From positions 1-33,471 of the forward strand of contig JBCCQH010000091.1 in NCBI GenBank assembly GCA_039024435.1: a stretch of DNA of 33,471 nucleotides, in the 5' to 3' direction. Made by a program: the position numbers and the translations under genes. This document shows positions 1 to 7,782 of the stretch, piece by piece. Numbering within the stretch: the stretch's first letter is position 1; each line of letters begins with the position of its first letter. Source of the stretch: JBCCQH01 sp039024435. GTDB taxonomy: Bacteria > Bacteroidota > Bacteroidia > J057 > JADKCL01. The notes beneath the pieces were generated by a model. That model made no database searches and was not told the DNA's origin. It saw only the letters and a program-made list of their open reading frames with translations.

Positions 1-139
1 AAATTTGCTATCGCAGATTTTTTTGTCTCTCAAAGCTCATTTTGGAGTCCATAGCCAAAGCTATGGGCGAGAAAATAGCTGAAGAGAGGCGGAAAAAGAT
101 GCCATAGCAAAATCACAGGATTAAATTTAAACAGCCTCT
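1..139 (+). repeat. MITE-like repeat, copy 1 (left end cut by window)
   Basis: First of three related repeats. It matches copies 2 and 3 through a shared core (caaagctcattttggagtcc, then gcggaaaaagatgcc) and ends in the terminal sequence tttaaacagcctct, the inverted counterpart of the agaggcggtttaaa left end seen in the other copies. Its own left end lies before base 1. It contains a small internal palindrome, ccatag...ctatgg. No transposase is encoded, so it would be a non-autonomous element. Read on the minus strand it is open and gives a hydrophobic peptide ending at a stop inside the repeat. Confidence 0.7.
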
Positions 140-308
140 TAGGTCGATTGATAAAAGAAGATACAACTTCGCGCGCAGAATTCCGATCCATGACAAAGAC
201 ATTTGGCGGAATACGGCCGAGACAACCACGCTTGTAGTAAAACCAACTGCTTTTTAGTTCTACCGTGCCAGATTTAAAAAATCTGAGCACCCGAGCCTGT
301 CCAAGCAT
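140..308 (-). other. possible coding remnant upstream of MITE copy 1
   Basis: On the minus strand an open frame from about 308 gives a plausible protein-like segment (starts MLGQARVLRFF, includes CLGRIPPNVFVMD) and then runs into MITE copy 1, whose minus strand supplies the last ~35 residues and the stop at about 30. I do not recognise a family. Bases 265-290 form an imperfect hairpin (gtgccagattt / aaatctgagcac) inside this segment, so it may be a structured intergenic element rather than coding sequence. It could also be the 3' part of a decayed gene. Confidence 0.2.
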
Positions 309-438
309 ATCCTGAGCGGAGTTGAATGGAGATCGCGGGCAGCAGAAATACGCGTAATTTAAGCGCTAAATCAGCGTCCGCTAGGGGTCCCTCGACGCGC
401 TCGGGAATCTAAAACTTTAGACCTGACATCGTAGACTT

Positions 439-602
439 AGAGGCCGTTTAAAATTGATTGGTGAAATTTACGACCTTAAATTTTTTTGTCGCTCAAAGCT
501 CATTTTGGAGTCCATGGCCCAAGCTATGGGCGAGAAAATAGCGGAAAAGGGGCGGAAAAAGATGCCCTGGCAAAATCGAAGGATTGAATTTAAACCGCCT
601 CT
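439..602 (+). repeat. MITE-like repeat, copy 2
   Basis: A complete copy of about 164 bp. The left end agaggccgtttaaa and the right end tttaaaccgcctct are near-perfect terminal inverted repeats, and the match extends outward to cttag / ctgag. The core is shared with copies 1 and 3. There is no coding capacity for a transposase. The direct-repeat target site is not clear. The two flanks (140-438 and 603-726) are unrelated to each other, so this is a dispersed element found three times close together rather than a simple tandem array. Confidence 0.8.
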
Positions 603-726
603 GAGCCCCGATGCTTTGAATCTGACCCAGTAGCCATTGCCAACGATCTGCCAGCTCAAAGGGACCCGAATTGTGACTTTCGGGCAAAATCTCCAGGAAA
701 TCACGAAGTTTTTGTAGATTGATCTC
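603..726 (-). pseudogene. coding remnant trapped between MITE copies 2 and 3
   Basis: On the minus strand from 726 downwards this ~120 bp reads as an uninterrupted, protein-like segment (EINLQKLRDFLEILPESH, then FELADRWQWLLGQIQ). The frame then continues into copy 2 and stops at about 493. No start codon or family is recognisable, and it begins exactly at the end of copy 3. The simplest reading is a fragment of an older gene broken up by repeat insertion. It could be a chance open frame. Confidence 0.3.
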
Positions 727-889
727 AGAGGCGGTTTAAAATTGATTGGTGAAATTTGCTAGCGCAGATTTTTTGTCCCTCGAAGCCCATTTTCGCGTCC
801 ACAGCCCATGCTACAAGCGAGAAAACAGCGGAAGAGAGGCGGAAAAAGATGCCCTGGTAAAATCACAGGATTAAATGCAAAACGCCTCT
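727..889 (+). repeat. MITE-like repeat, copy 3, abutting the channel gene
   Basis: A complete but more diverged copy of about 163 bp. The left end is agaggcggtttaaa, followed by attgattggtgaaatttgct as in copies 1 and 2. The right end, aaaacgcctct, has lost part of the inverted repeat. It ends only 14 bases before the start codon of the potassium channel gene at 904, so it forms almost all of the immediate upstream region of that gene and may carry or replace its promoter. Confidence 0.75.
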
Positions 890-903
890 CAATTGCTACG
901 GCT

Positions 904-2019
904 ATGAAAACCTTCCGGATCGCCCTATTTGCCCTCCTGACCTGTTGCATCGTGTTGCCCGCACGGGCACAAGACGATGACATTCTTCCCACGGACAGCC
1001 TCGCCACCGATACCTTGGCTTCCCCCCGCCACGTGGTCATCGGTGCCAAAAATTCCCCGCCCTTCATGTACCGGGAAAATGGCCAGTGGACTGGAATCAG
1101 CTTTCAACTCTGGCAATTGATCGCCCAGGAATTGAACATCACCTATGAGTTTCGGGACCGCACGCTGCCGGAGATTTTGGACGACCTGGAAAACGGCCAC
1201 ATCGACATTTGCATCAATCCGCTGACGGTGACCAGTGAGCGCATTCAGCAATTTGATTTTACCCAGCCCTTTTACGGCTCGCATTCGGCGGTGGCCAGCG
1301 TGGCCCAAGAATCCAAAAGCGCCTGGGATTACGCCCGGCAGTTTTTCTCCTTGTCATTCTTGAAAGTTATTCTCCTGCTGTTGTTGGTGCTGCTCATTTT
1401 TGGATTTTTGGTGTGGTTCTTCGAGCGCCGATCCAATCCCGACGAGTTCAGCAACAACCTCCAAGGGCTGTGGTCCGGTCTCTGGTGGTCGGCGGTGACC
1501 ATGACGACGGTGGGCTACGGCGATAAATCTCCTCGCACCCTGGGCGGCCGCATGGTTGGGCTCATTTGGATGTTTACCGCAGTGATCATCATTTCTTCGT
1601 TTACGGCATCGATCACCTCGGCTCTGACCGTGGACCGACTTGATTCCGATATCGAAAAGCTGGAAGATCTCCGCAAGCACAAAACCGGTAGCCTAGTGGC
1701 ATCGGCGAGTTCATCATTTCTGAAGCACAACTACATCCGCCACCAACTGTTCGACGAAATCGAGGCCGGTCTGTGGGCACTGGAGGACGGTAAGATTGAA
1801 GCATTTGTCTACGACGAACCCATCCTCCGCTACTACATCGAGGAGATGCAACTGGAAGAAACGCGGATCCTACCGCTGAAATTCAATCCTCAGTATTACA
1901 GCTTTGCCCTGCCCAAGGGCAGCGAACTCATCGCAGAGATCAATCCGGTGCTGCTCAGTTTTATCGAAGGCGTCAATTGGAAGATGACGCTCTCCGAATA
2001 TGGCCTCGGTGAACAGTAG
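904..2019 (+). CDS. GluR0-like ligand-gated potassium channel
   Basis: A 371-aa membrane protein. The start at 904 (MKTFRIALFALLTCC) gives a clean signal peptide ending near ARAQ at residue 23; an upstream in-frame ATG would lie inside the MITE and spoil it. Residues ~40-140 are the first half of a periplasmic solute-binding domain (SBP_bac_3 type, with the TSERIQQFDFTQPFY signature). They are followed by a membrane helix (~150-172), a pore loop with the potassium selectivity filter TVGYGD (202-207), a second helix (~217-241) and the second half of the binding lobe (~250-371). This split-lobe arrangement is that of prokaryotic glutamate-receptor channels such as GluR0, which open a K+ pore on binding an amino acid. 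The ligand cannot be read from the sequence. It is separated from the eCIS operon by ~395 bp and is probably unrelated to it. Confidence 0.9.
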   Translation: MKTFRIALFALLTCCIVLPARAQDDDILPTDSLATDTLASPRHVVIGAKNSPPFMYRENGQWTGISFQLWQLIAQELNITYEFRDRTLPEILDDLENGHIDICINPLTVTSERIQQFDFTQPFYGSHSAVASVAQESKSAWDYARQFFSLSFLKVILLLLLVLLIFGFLVWFFERRSNPDEFSNNLQGLWSGLWWSAVTMTTVGYGDKSPRTLGGRMVGLIWMFTAVIIISSFTASITSALTVDRLDSDIEKLEDLRKHKTGSLVASASSSFLKHNYIRHQLFDEIEAGLWALEDGKIEAFVYDEPILRYYIEEMQLEETRILPLKFNPQYYSFALPKGSELIAEINPVLLSFIEGVNWKMTLSEYGLGEQ

Positions 2020-2414
2020 TTCCGCCTACGGGACGACATTCCTCCCCCTCGACGAGTTGCGGTAGCCCCTCAAAATCAGGGGTATCCATTGAATTTGCAA
2101 AGTTTTTGTGGACGGGATTGTGGATTCAGTCACCATCTTCCATCATTATATCGAACGCACTTCTAAAACATTTCCGATTGGGCAACTTTGATCCCATCGG
2201 TAACAATTCCTCTAGCATAAGACAAGCTCGGCACGGCCCAAAGCGGTGCCCATGCACGGTAAAAAGACCAACATCCACCTTCGCAAAGCAAGGATTTCCG
2301 GCAAGTGAACCGGACCGGACCGCTTTGCCCGGAGGTACAACCAAAAGTTCCGGGCCGATTGGGTCGCTCCGGGGCCGGGGCAGCTACGCCCAAGCGCAAA
2401 AATAAAAAGTTGAA
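2020..2414. other. gene-free leader before the eCIS operon
   Basis: About 395 bp without a convincing gene; a 99-codon open frame at 2106-2405 has no recognisable features and an arginine/proline-rich composition typical of chance frames. A short stem, cccct (2066-2070) / agggg (2078-2082), sits 46 bases after the channel stop but has no T-run, so it is a weak terminator candidate. I could not find a clear Bacteroidota promoter (TTG ... TAnnTTTG). The last bases before the ATG at 2415 are A-rich (aaaaataaaaagttgaa), the usual leader style for this phylum. The operon promoter should lie somewhere here. Confidence 0.4.
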
Positions 2415-2996
2415 ATGATCGACAATGCTCTGAATACCATCCGAACCCAGCTGAATACCTACTTCAAAAATCTGGGGGAAGCACCGGATGACAAAGTCGT
2501 CTACATCGACAGCAGCCAACCGGACGATGCCCGGTTTCCGCTCAACAAGGTGTCCCTGGCCCTTATCAACATTGAGGAGGACCGCACCTTGCGACAATCC
2601 GACCAGTGGGCGGGCACCCTGCACAACGGTGTCGTCGTCGGTAAAAACCCCGACGTGCGCATCCAACTGCTGCTTTTGTTCGTCGCGCGCTTCACGAATT
2701 ACGAGCAAGCGATGAAATCACTGTCGCAAATCATCCGCTTTTTCCAGGCCCACCGCGTCTTCACCGCCACCGAGGCCCCGACCCTCGACGCGGACATCGA
2801 CCGGCTACTCATGGAGTTGCAAACGATGCCCATCGCCCAGCAAAACGAACTCTGGAATGCGATGCGCTCTTCCTACCATCCTTCGATGGCCTACAAACTG
2901 AGCCTGCTCACCTACCGGGACAACATGCATATGGAACTCGGCGGCCAAGTCGTCGAAATCCAGCGGTCCTTACAGGAATTTACCCAACCCCAATAA
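2415..2996 (+). CDS. eCIS sheath-terminator / cap protein, DUF4255 (Afp16/Pvc16-like)
   Basis: A 193-aa protein. The opening MIDNALNTIRTQLNTYF, the central block around LNKVSLALINIEEDRTLR (residues ~43-60) and LLLLFVARFTNYEQAMKSL are characteristic of the DUF4255 family, which includes Afp16/Pvc16. In known eCIS particles this protein forms the ring that terminates the tube and sheath at the end far from the baseplate and fixes particle length. It is the first gene of the operon; in Afp and PVC the counterpart is the last structural gene, but a 5' position is common in other eCIS loci. The start is preceded by an A-rich leader. The next gene begins 17 bases after the stop. Confidence 0.85.
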   Translation: MIDNALNTIRTQLNTYFKNLGEAPDDKVVYIDSSQPDDARFPLNKVSLALINIEEDRTLRQSDQWAGTLHNGVVVGKNPDVRIQLLLLFVARFTNYEQAMKSLSQIIRFFQAHRVFTATEAPTLDADIDRLLMELQTMPIAQQNELWNAMRSSYHPSMAYKLSLLTYRDNMHMELGGQVVEIQRSLQEFTQPQ

Positions 2997-3013
2997 TTCA
3001 ACAGGAACTTGTC

Positions 3014-4411
3014 ATGAAATACGCCGAGATATTCCAGTTGCGCATCCGCCATTCCTACTTTGCGTCGGGCTACTGTCCCGACCTGCGCATCACGCCCCGG
3101 GGGGATACCCTGGCACGGGTCCGCGGGCACCGCATGCTCCTGCAAACGCAGTCGGATCGCATCGTCTTGCTCGGCGAAACCAATCCGGATGGCCAATTGC
3201 GCTTGCCACCGGATGCCGGCTTGACCTTTCAGTTTGCCCTGGCCCCCACTCGCCAGCGGTTCTTCCGCAATACCCGTCTGCCCGCAGCAGTTGAGGGCCA
3301 GTTGCGGTTCACCAATGCCGGCGCGAGGGCCACCGGAGCGCAGACATTTGCCCTGGCACAAAACCTGGAAACTGAACCCCAAGACCCCGCTTGGGCCGTC
3401 GTGGAAATCGCCGTGGATTCCGCCTTTGCCCTTCCTCCGGCGGCTCCAAATATCTACACGGTTGATTTCCAATCGATCCAGACGCCCTGGAATGTCTACC
3501 TCACCACAGCGCAAAACGACGACTACTTGCGCATCGACGGAACTTCGGGCGGAATTTATTTCTACAAAGCCCACCTCGGCGACCTGCGCAACCCAGCGAA
3601 CGACTACCTCAGACTGACCGACCTGGACCGGGACCAGCGCTGGGCCACCACCAATCGGAGTGGCCGAGGGGCCGATTTCCTGATCACCGCCATCGGACTC
3701 CAAAGCCAGGGTCCAGCCTCACCCGCCACGATCTACGCCGCGACCGAAGTCGCCCCGGTAGATGGCATTTCCATGCAATTCCGCCTGACCCTGCCCTTTG
3801 CTCCCGACGCCAACAACCGCTTGATCGTGCATGCATCGGCCTCGCATCCGGATCCCGACCACCCGGAGTTCACCGCCTACAGTCTGGAAATCGGGGAAAA
3901 TGGAGTCAACCAGTGGCGTTTCGTTCGGCGGGACACCGCCCAGGGAAGCGTGGAAATTGCCCGGGGAACTTCGACCCAAGGCGGTCCCTTGGACGATCAG
4001 CTTGCCCTGACTTGGAAAGATGACGAATGGAGTTTGGAATCGGGGCTTTTGACCCAGAATCCAGTTGAGGAGTTCCGCGTGGCGGACAATGCGCTCCCCA
4101 CCGGTGGCTACCTGGTCTTCCAAGCCATCTACGACGACATCAATCACTCCGATCAATACACCGTTTCATCCTTGGAAATACGCATCCCCCTGGGCGACGC
4201 TGCCGACATCGAACGTAAAAAAGCCGTCGCGGACACCCTGGCCGAGCTGTTCCCGGAGAAGCGCCAATTCCTGTTCGCGTCGGCCGGACCGGTAGAATTG
4301 AAAGAAACGCCCCGCAAAGGCATTTCCCTCAAAAATGGGTCCTCCACGCTCATCGAGCACATGGGCAACCCCTCACCGGACGACAACGGAACCCAATTTA
4401 TTCATATCTGA
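3014..4411 (+). CDS. unrecognised beta-rich protein between cap and sheath genes
   Basis: A 465-aa protein with no family I can name. It has no signal peptide or membrane segment. Residues 1-~90 (MKYAEIFQLRIRHSYF...) and ~90-245 are beta-rich, with alternating polar and hydrophobic residues. Residues ~250-390 contain a segment (LIVHASASHP, FTAYSLEIGENGVNQWRFV) that resembles laminin-G/concanavalin-like beta-sandwiches of Bacteroidota surface proteins; this is a weak, inferred resemblance. Its place inside the operon, 17 bases after the DUF4255 gene and 29 before the sheath gene, implies that it is made with the particle. It could decorate the cap, act in assembly, or mediate binding. Confidence 0.8.
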   Translation: MKYAEIFQLRIRHSYFASGYCPDLRITPRGDTLARVRGHRMLLQTQSDRIVLLGETNPDGQLRLPPDAGLTFQFALAPTRQRFFRNTRLPAAVEGQLRFTNAGARATGAQTFALAQNLETEPQDPAWAVVEIAVDSAFALPPAAPNIYTVDFQSIQTPWNVYLTTAQNDDYLRIDGTSGGIYFYKAHLGDLRNPANDYLRLTDLDRDQRWATTNRSGRGADFLITAIGLQSQGPASPATIYAATEVAPVDGISMQFRLTLPFAPDANNRLIVHASASHPDPDHPEFTAYSLEIGENGVNQWRFVRRDTAQGSVEIARGTSTQGGPLDDQLALTWKDDEWSLESGLLTQNPVEEFRVADNALPTGGYLVFQAIYDDINHSDQYTVSSLEIRIPLGDAADIERKKAVADTLAELFPEKRQFLFASAGPVELKETPRKGISLKNGSSTLIEHMGNPSPDDNGTQFIHI

Positions 4412-4440
4412 TTCAATTATTCTAATTCAAAACAGTACCA

Positions 4441-6132
4441 ATGAATACGTACAAAACCCCAGGTGTATACGTGGAAGAGATCTCGACCTTCCCGCCCTCG
4501 GTTGCTGAAGTTTCGACGGCGATCCCGGTCTTCATCGGACGCACGGAGAAAGCCGGCAAAGACGACATGTACACCATGAAGCCGATCCGGATCAGCACCC
4601 TGCTGGACTACACCAGCCACTTTGGCTCCGCCCAGCCGGCCAACTATGACGTGACCGTCACCAACGGCGAGATCACGGGCATCGTCAAGTCCACCGACGG
4701 CGACCCGGAATTCCTGATGGGCCACGCGGTCAATCACTTCTACAAAAACGGCGGTGGCGCTTGCTATGTCCTGTCCATCGGCGGGTACAATACCGCCCTG
4801 CCAACCGGAGTCACTTCGGAAACGGAAGCCTTCTCCCAGGCGGTTGACACCATCGCCAAAGAGGACGAGCCCACGCTGTTCGTGCTGGCCGATGCCCTGC
4901 GCCTCGGCGCCGACGATTACGTGTCCGTGGTCCAAGCGGCCCTCGCCCAATGCGACGAACTGAAAGACCGCTTTGTGATCGTGGACGTGGATGCATCGCT
5001 GACCAGCGAGATGTTCCGCACGAAAATGAGCTCCAACTACCTTAAATTCGGCGCGGCCTACACGCCCTACCTGGAAACCACGCTGACCCACACCTTCGAC
5101 GAGGAGCAAGTTTCGGTATCCCTGGATTCTGGTCAGGCCGTCAAGCAGGGCAGCTACACGATCCAGACCGCCCTCAAGGTTGCCTACAACGGTTTCGAGA
5201 CGAAATCCCTCTCGGTCAACGTGCTCGGCCCGCTGGCCAGCAACCAAACCCTCCCCACCTTTGCGCTGGTCACCAGTGCTTCCGAGATCGTCTTCACGAT
5301 TCACGGCGTGGGCACGGGCAAAACTGCCGCGGAACTGCTCACCGAGTGGCAAAAGTCGGGCAATGACAGCCTCCGCGGTGCCGGATGGGACGTTTCGGTA
5401 GAATCCGGCAAAGCCGGCAGCAGCATCACCTCCTTGTCCAAAACCCCACTTCCGACCTCCAACGTGGCCAACCCCAGCATGAAGCTGGCCCAGCTCGCCG
5501 AGACCGAAAGTGGAATCTACAACGCAGTAAAAGCTGCTTTGCAGCGCGAGCGGGTAACCCTGCCGCCCAGCCCCGCCATGGCCGGCATCTACGCCGCCGT
5601 CGACCGGGACCGCGGCGTGTGGAAAGCCCCCGCCAACGTCGCCGTAAGTTCGGTCATCGGCCCCACGGAGAAGATCAACACCAAGGTGCAGGATGACCTG
5701 AACGTCCACACCACGGGCAAGTCGATCAATGCGATCCGCAGCTTCTCCGGCAAAGGCACCCTGGTTTGGGGCGCACGCACCCTCGCCGGCAACGACAACG
5801 AATGGCGCTACATTTCCGTCCGCCGCCTCTTCAACCTCATCGAAGAGTCGACCCAGAAAGCCACCTCGTTTGCCGTATTTGAGCCGAACAACGCCACCAC
5901 CTGGCTGAAAGTCAAGGCCATGATCGACACCTACCTGACCGGGCTCTGGGAGCGGGGCGCCCTGGTCGGCAACACCCCAGACCAAGCCTTCTTTGTGAAC
6001 GTGGGCCTGGGCAAAACCATGACCACCGACGATATCCTGAACGGATACATGAAGGTCGAGATTGGGATTGCCGCGGTGCGCCCGGCAGAATTCATCGTCC
6101 TGAAGTTCTCCCATAAACTCCAGGAAGCCTGA
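4441..6132 (+). CDS. contractile tail sheath protein (Afp2-4-like)
   Basis: A 563-aa sheath subunit that polymerises around the tube and contracts to drive it into the target. The N-terminus carries the hallmark TPGVYVEEI (residues 5-13), and the following AVSTAIPVFIGRT is typical. The conserved C-terminal region has RGVWKAPANVAVSSVIGP (from ~389), RRLFNLIEESTQKATSFAVF and a terminal strand block ending AEFIVLKFSHKLQEA. Residues ~215-335 look like the variable outward-facing insertion domain (beta-rich, with VSLDSGQAVKQGSYTIQ). Only one sheath gene is present, whereas Afp and PVC carry three paralogues, so this particle probably has a homogeneous sheath. Confidence 0.95.
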   Translation: MNTYKTPGVYVEEISTFPPSVAEVSTAIPVFIGRTEKAGKDDMYTMKPIRISTLLDYTSHFGSAQPANYDVTVTNGEITGIVKSTDGDPEFLMGHAVNHFYKNGGGACYVLSIGGYNTALPTGVTSETEAFSQAVDTIAKEDEPTLFVLADALRLGADDYVSVVQAALAQCDELKDRFVIVDVDASLTSEMFRTKMSSNYLKFGAAYTPYLETTLTHTFDEEQVSVSLDSGQAVKQGSYTIQTALKVAYNGFETKSLSVNVLGPLASNQTLPTFALVTSASEIVFTIHGVGTGKTAAELLTEWQKSGNDSLRGAGWDVSVESGKAGSSITSLSKTPLPTSNVANPSMKLAQLAETESGIYNAVKAALQRERVTLPPSPAMAGIYAAVDRDRGVWKAPANVAVSSVIGPTEKINTKVQDDLNVHTTGKSINAIRSFSGKGTLVWGARTLAGNDNEWRYISVRRLFNLIEESTQKATSFAVFEPNNATTWLKVKAMIDTYLTGLWERGALVGNTPDQAFFVNVGLGKTMTTDDILNGYMKVEIGIAAVRPAEFIVLKFSHKLQEA

Positions 6133-6173
6133 TCATTCATCACCTCAACAACTCCCATTAATCTTCAGAAACA

Positions 6174-6647
6174 ATGGCATTAACCAAAGAGCAAATAGCA
6201 ACGGATTATCCGTTGCCGGTATACAACTACCGCGTCAATATTGCCGATACCACGATCGCGTTTTCCGAGGTTTCCGGCCTGGACATTGGATTTGATCCGA
6301 TCACCTACAAGGAAAGCCAGGTCGCCGACGGCAAAGCCGGTCCGAACATCATGTACATGCCGGGCATGATCACCGAAGTGAACATCACCCTGAAAAAGGG
6401 CCTGGTAAAGGCCAAGAGTGTTCCGGTTCTCTACGAATGGATCAATTCCACCGCCCTCAACCGCATCGACAAGCGCGACATCACCGTCAGCCTGTGCGAC
6501 GAGACCGGTACCCCGGTGGTCACCTGGAAAGTGATCGATGCATTCCCGACGAAGCTCACCGCACCCACTTTCGACGCCAACTCCAACGAGGTGGCCGTCG
6601 AGCAGATGGAACTGCGTGCGAGCAGCGTGAGCATGGAAGAAAACTAA
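6174..6647 (+). CDS. tail tube protein 1 (Afp1-like, gp19 family)
   Basis: A 157-aa inner tube subunit. It begins with YPLPVYNYRVNI and FSEVSGLDIG, followed by the basic strand VNITLKKGLVKAKS and the C-terminal FDANSNEVAVEQMELRAS, all standard for T4 gp19-like tube proteins of eCIS. Subunits form hexameric rings stacked into the rigid tube that is fired through the sheath. It lies directly downstream of the sheath gene and is followed by a 181-bp gap, unusually long for this operon. It is a paralogue of the next gene, sharing P(L/I)PVYNYRV, AFSEVSGL, LCDETG and SNEVAVE. It is probably the main tube subunit, because it sits next to the sheath. Confidence 0.93.
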   Translation: MALTKEQIATDYPLPVYNYRVNIADTTIAFSEVSGLDIGFDPITYKESQVADGKAGPNIMYMPGMITEVNITLKKGLVKAKSVPVLYEWINSTALNRIDKRDITVSLCDETGTPVVTWKVIDAFPTKLTAPTFDANSNEVAVEQMELRASSVSMEEN

Positions 6648-6828
6648 TTTTTAAGGTTTTGGATCCCTCCTTAGGGTAGAAGTGGGCGCAGCGTGCCGAA
6701 CCGTTTTCAACAGCAAGGTAAGCAGGGCACGCTCCCCCCTTCACCCGGGTGGGCCATTCATACAGAATTACCAAGGAACAATTTGGCAATTTCCAATGCG
6801 AAATTCCCCCATCGAAAATTGAAAAGTC
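6648..6828. promoter_or_regulatory. structured gap between the two tube genes
   Basis: A 181-bp non-coding gap in an otherwise tight operon. It contains a small hairpin, ccct (6665-6668) / aggg (6673-6676), and a longer dyad, agcgtgcc (6690-6697) / ggcacgct (6726-6733), a perfect 8-bp stem around a 28-base loop. Neither is followed by a T-run. Such an element could stabilise the upstream sheath-tube mRNA or attenuate transcription so that tube and sheath are made in excess of baseplate proteins. That role is inferred. Confidence 0.35.
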
Positions 6829-7293
6829 ATGGCAACTGACCGCAATACCATCGCCGATGCCTATCCGATTCCCGTGTACAACTACCGGGTGACGGTGGGC
6901 GCGCAGACCCTGGCCTTCAGTGAGGTCTCGGGCCTGACCCGGGAACACGAAAAAGTCGTCTACCGCGACGGCATGAGTTTCCTCATGGGCTACTATATCC
7001 TGCGGGGCCAGCAGTCCGAGATCACCGTTACGATGAAACGCGGGGTGGTCAAAGGCGACGACGCCCTCTACGACTGGGTGGACTTTACCTTCCTGGAACG
7101 CCTCTTCAGCAGCTACAAAAAGGACATCCTCATCGATCTCTGTGACGAGACCGGCGCCCCGATGATCCGTTGGAAACTCAAAAAGGCGATTCCATTGAAA
7201 CTGGAAGCTCCGAGCTTCAGTGCGGACTCGAATGAGGTCGCTGTCGAAACCGTCGAACTCGTCGCCCAAGGCATGGACATCGAATACTTCTAA
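6829..7293 (+). CDS. tail tube-like protein 2 (gp19 family)
   Basis: A 154-aa protein that is clearly a paralogue of the preceding tube gene: IPVYNYRVTVGAQTLAFSEV near the start, a conserved LIDLCDETGAPMIRWKLKKA (from ~103), and SADSNEVAVETVELVAQG at the end. In eCIS loci, extra gp19-like proteins form the first tube rings that adapt the hexameric tube to the baseplate and spike. Only 10 bases separate its stop from the next start, placing it with the baseplate genes rather than with the sheath. It may be a baseplate-proximal tube-initiator ring; which paralogue fills which ring cannot be told from sequence alone. Confidence 0.9.
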   Translation: MATDRNTIADAYPIPVYNYRVTVGAQTLAFSEVSGLTREHEKVVYRDGMSFLMGYYILRGQQSEITVTMKRGVVKGDDALYDWVDFTFLERLFSSYKKDILIDLCDETGAPMIRWKLKKAIPLKLEAPSFSADSNEVAVETVELVAQGMDIEYF

Positions 7294-7303
7294 CCCCAAT
7301 CTC

Positions 7304-7780
7304 ATGGCCTACGATCTGCTTTCCTTGTTGCCCCCTGGGCAACCTCCCCTGAGCCACAAATTCGGCGTCTTTTTCTTCGTCGGAGGCGCGGTGCCCAGCA
7401 TCGCCGACCTGCGTTTTCAGAAAATTTCCGGACTGGGTTACACCCTCGAAATGGAGACCGTCGTAGAAGGCGGCAATCCACTCTACGAACACCGCCTTCC
7501 TAAGCAGGTGCGGTACGACAATGTCACCCTGGAACGCGGGTTTACCGGCACCCTGGGGATTTCGACCACCTTTGATCTGATGCGGGCCCGCTTCAAGTTC
7601 TACACCAGCACCTGCATCATCACCCTGTTTGGGGAATCGGGTCTGCCCCGGGCCGGCTGGAAACTGAACAAGGTCTTCCCAGTCAAGTGGACCCTCTCCG
7701 ACCTCGACGGGAACAGCAGTCAAGTATTGGTGAACTCACTGGAACTCGCGTACGCGGATTTCGATCAACTCGCAATCTGA
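7304..7780 (+). CDS. tail tube-like initiator protein (Afp5-like)
   Basis: A 158-aa protein. The start at 7304 (MAYDLLSLLPPGQPPLSHKF) is chosen because it lies 10 bases after the previous stop; further upstream codons in this frame overlap the preceding gene. It shares the gp19-type layout: FGVFFFVGG, LRFQKISGLGYTLEMETV, a basic PKQVRYDNVTLERGF strand (from ~66), AGWKLNKVFPVKW and a final VNSLELAYADFDQL. In Afp/PVC the fifth gene is a second tube-type protein that starts the tube on the spike, and the gene order here (followed by the Afp6, 7 and 8 counterparts) supports that assignment. Confidence 0.88.
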   Translation: MAYDLLSLLPPGQPPLSHKFGVFFFVGGAVPSIADLRFQKISGLGYTLEMETVVEGGNPLYEHRLPKQVRYDNVTLERGFTGTLGISTTFDLMRARFKFYTSTCIITLFGESGLPRAGWKLNKVFPVKWTLSDLDGNSSQVLVNSLELAYADFDQLAI

Positions 7781-7782
7781 AC

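Noticed and set aside
904..2019. Potassium channel as a functional part of the injection system
   Set aside because: It has its own upstream region, is separated by ~395 bp, and such channels are not known eCIS components; nothing in the sequence links them.
2061..2085. Intrinsic terminator after the channel gene
   Set aside because: The stem is only 5 bp and there is no T-run; kept only as a remark in the leader entry.
2106..2405. Possible 99-aa gene between the channel and the eCIS operon
   Set aside because: No conserved features, composition typical of a chance frame, and it lies where the operon promoter is expected.
4417..6114. A 565-codon open frame on the minus strand opposite the sheath gene
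   Set aside because: It is the antisense shadow of a well-supported sheath gene in GC-rich sequence; its translation is Gly/Val/Asp-rich with no family signature.
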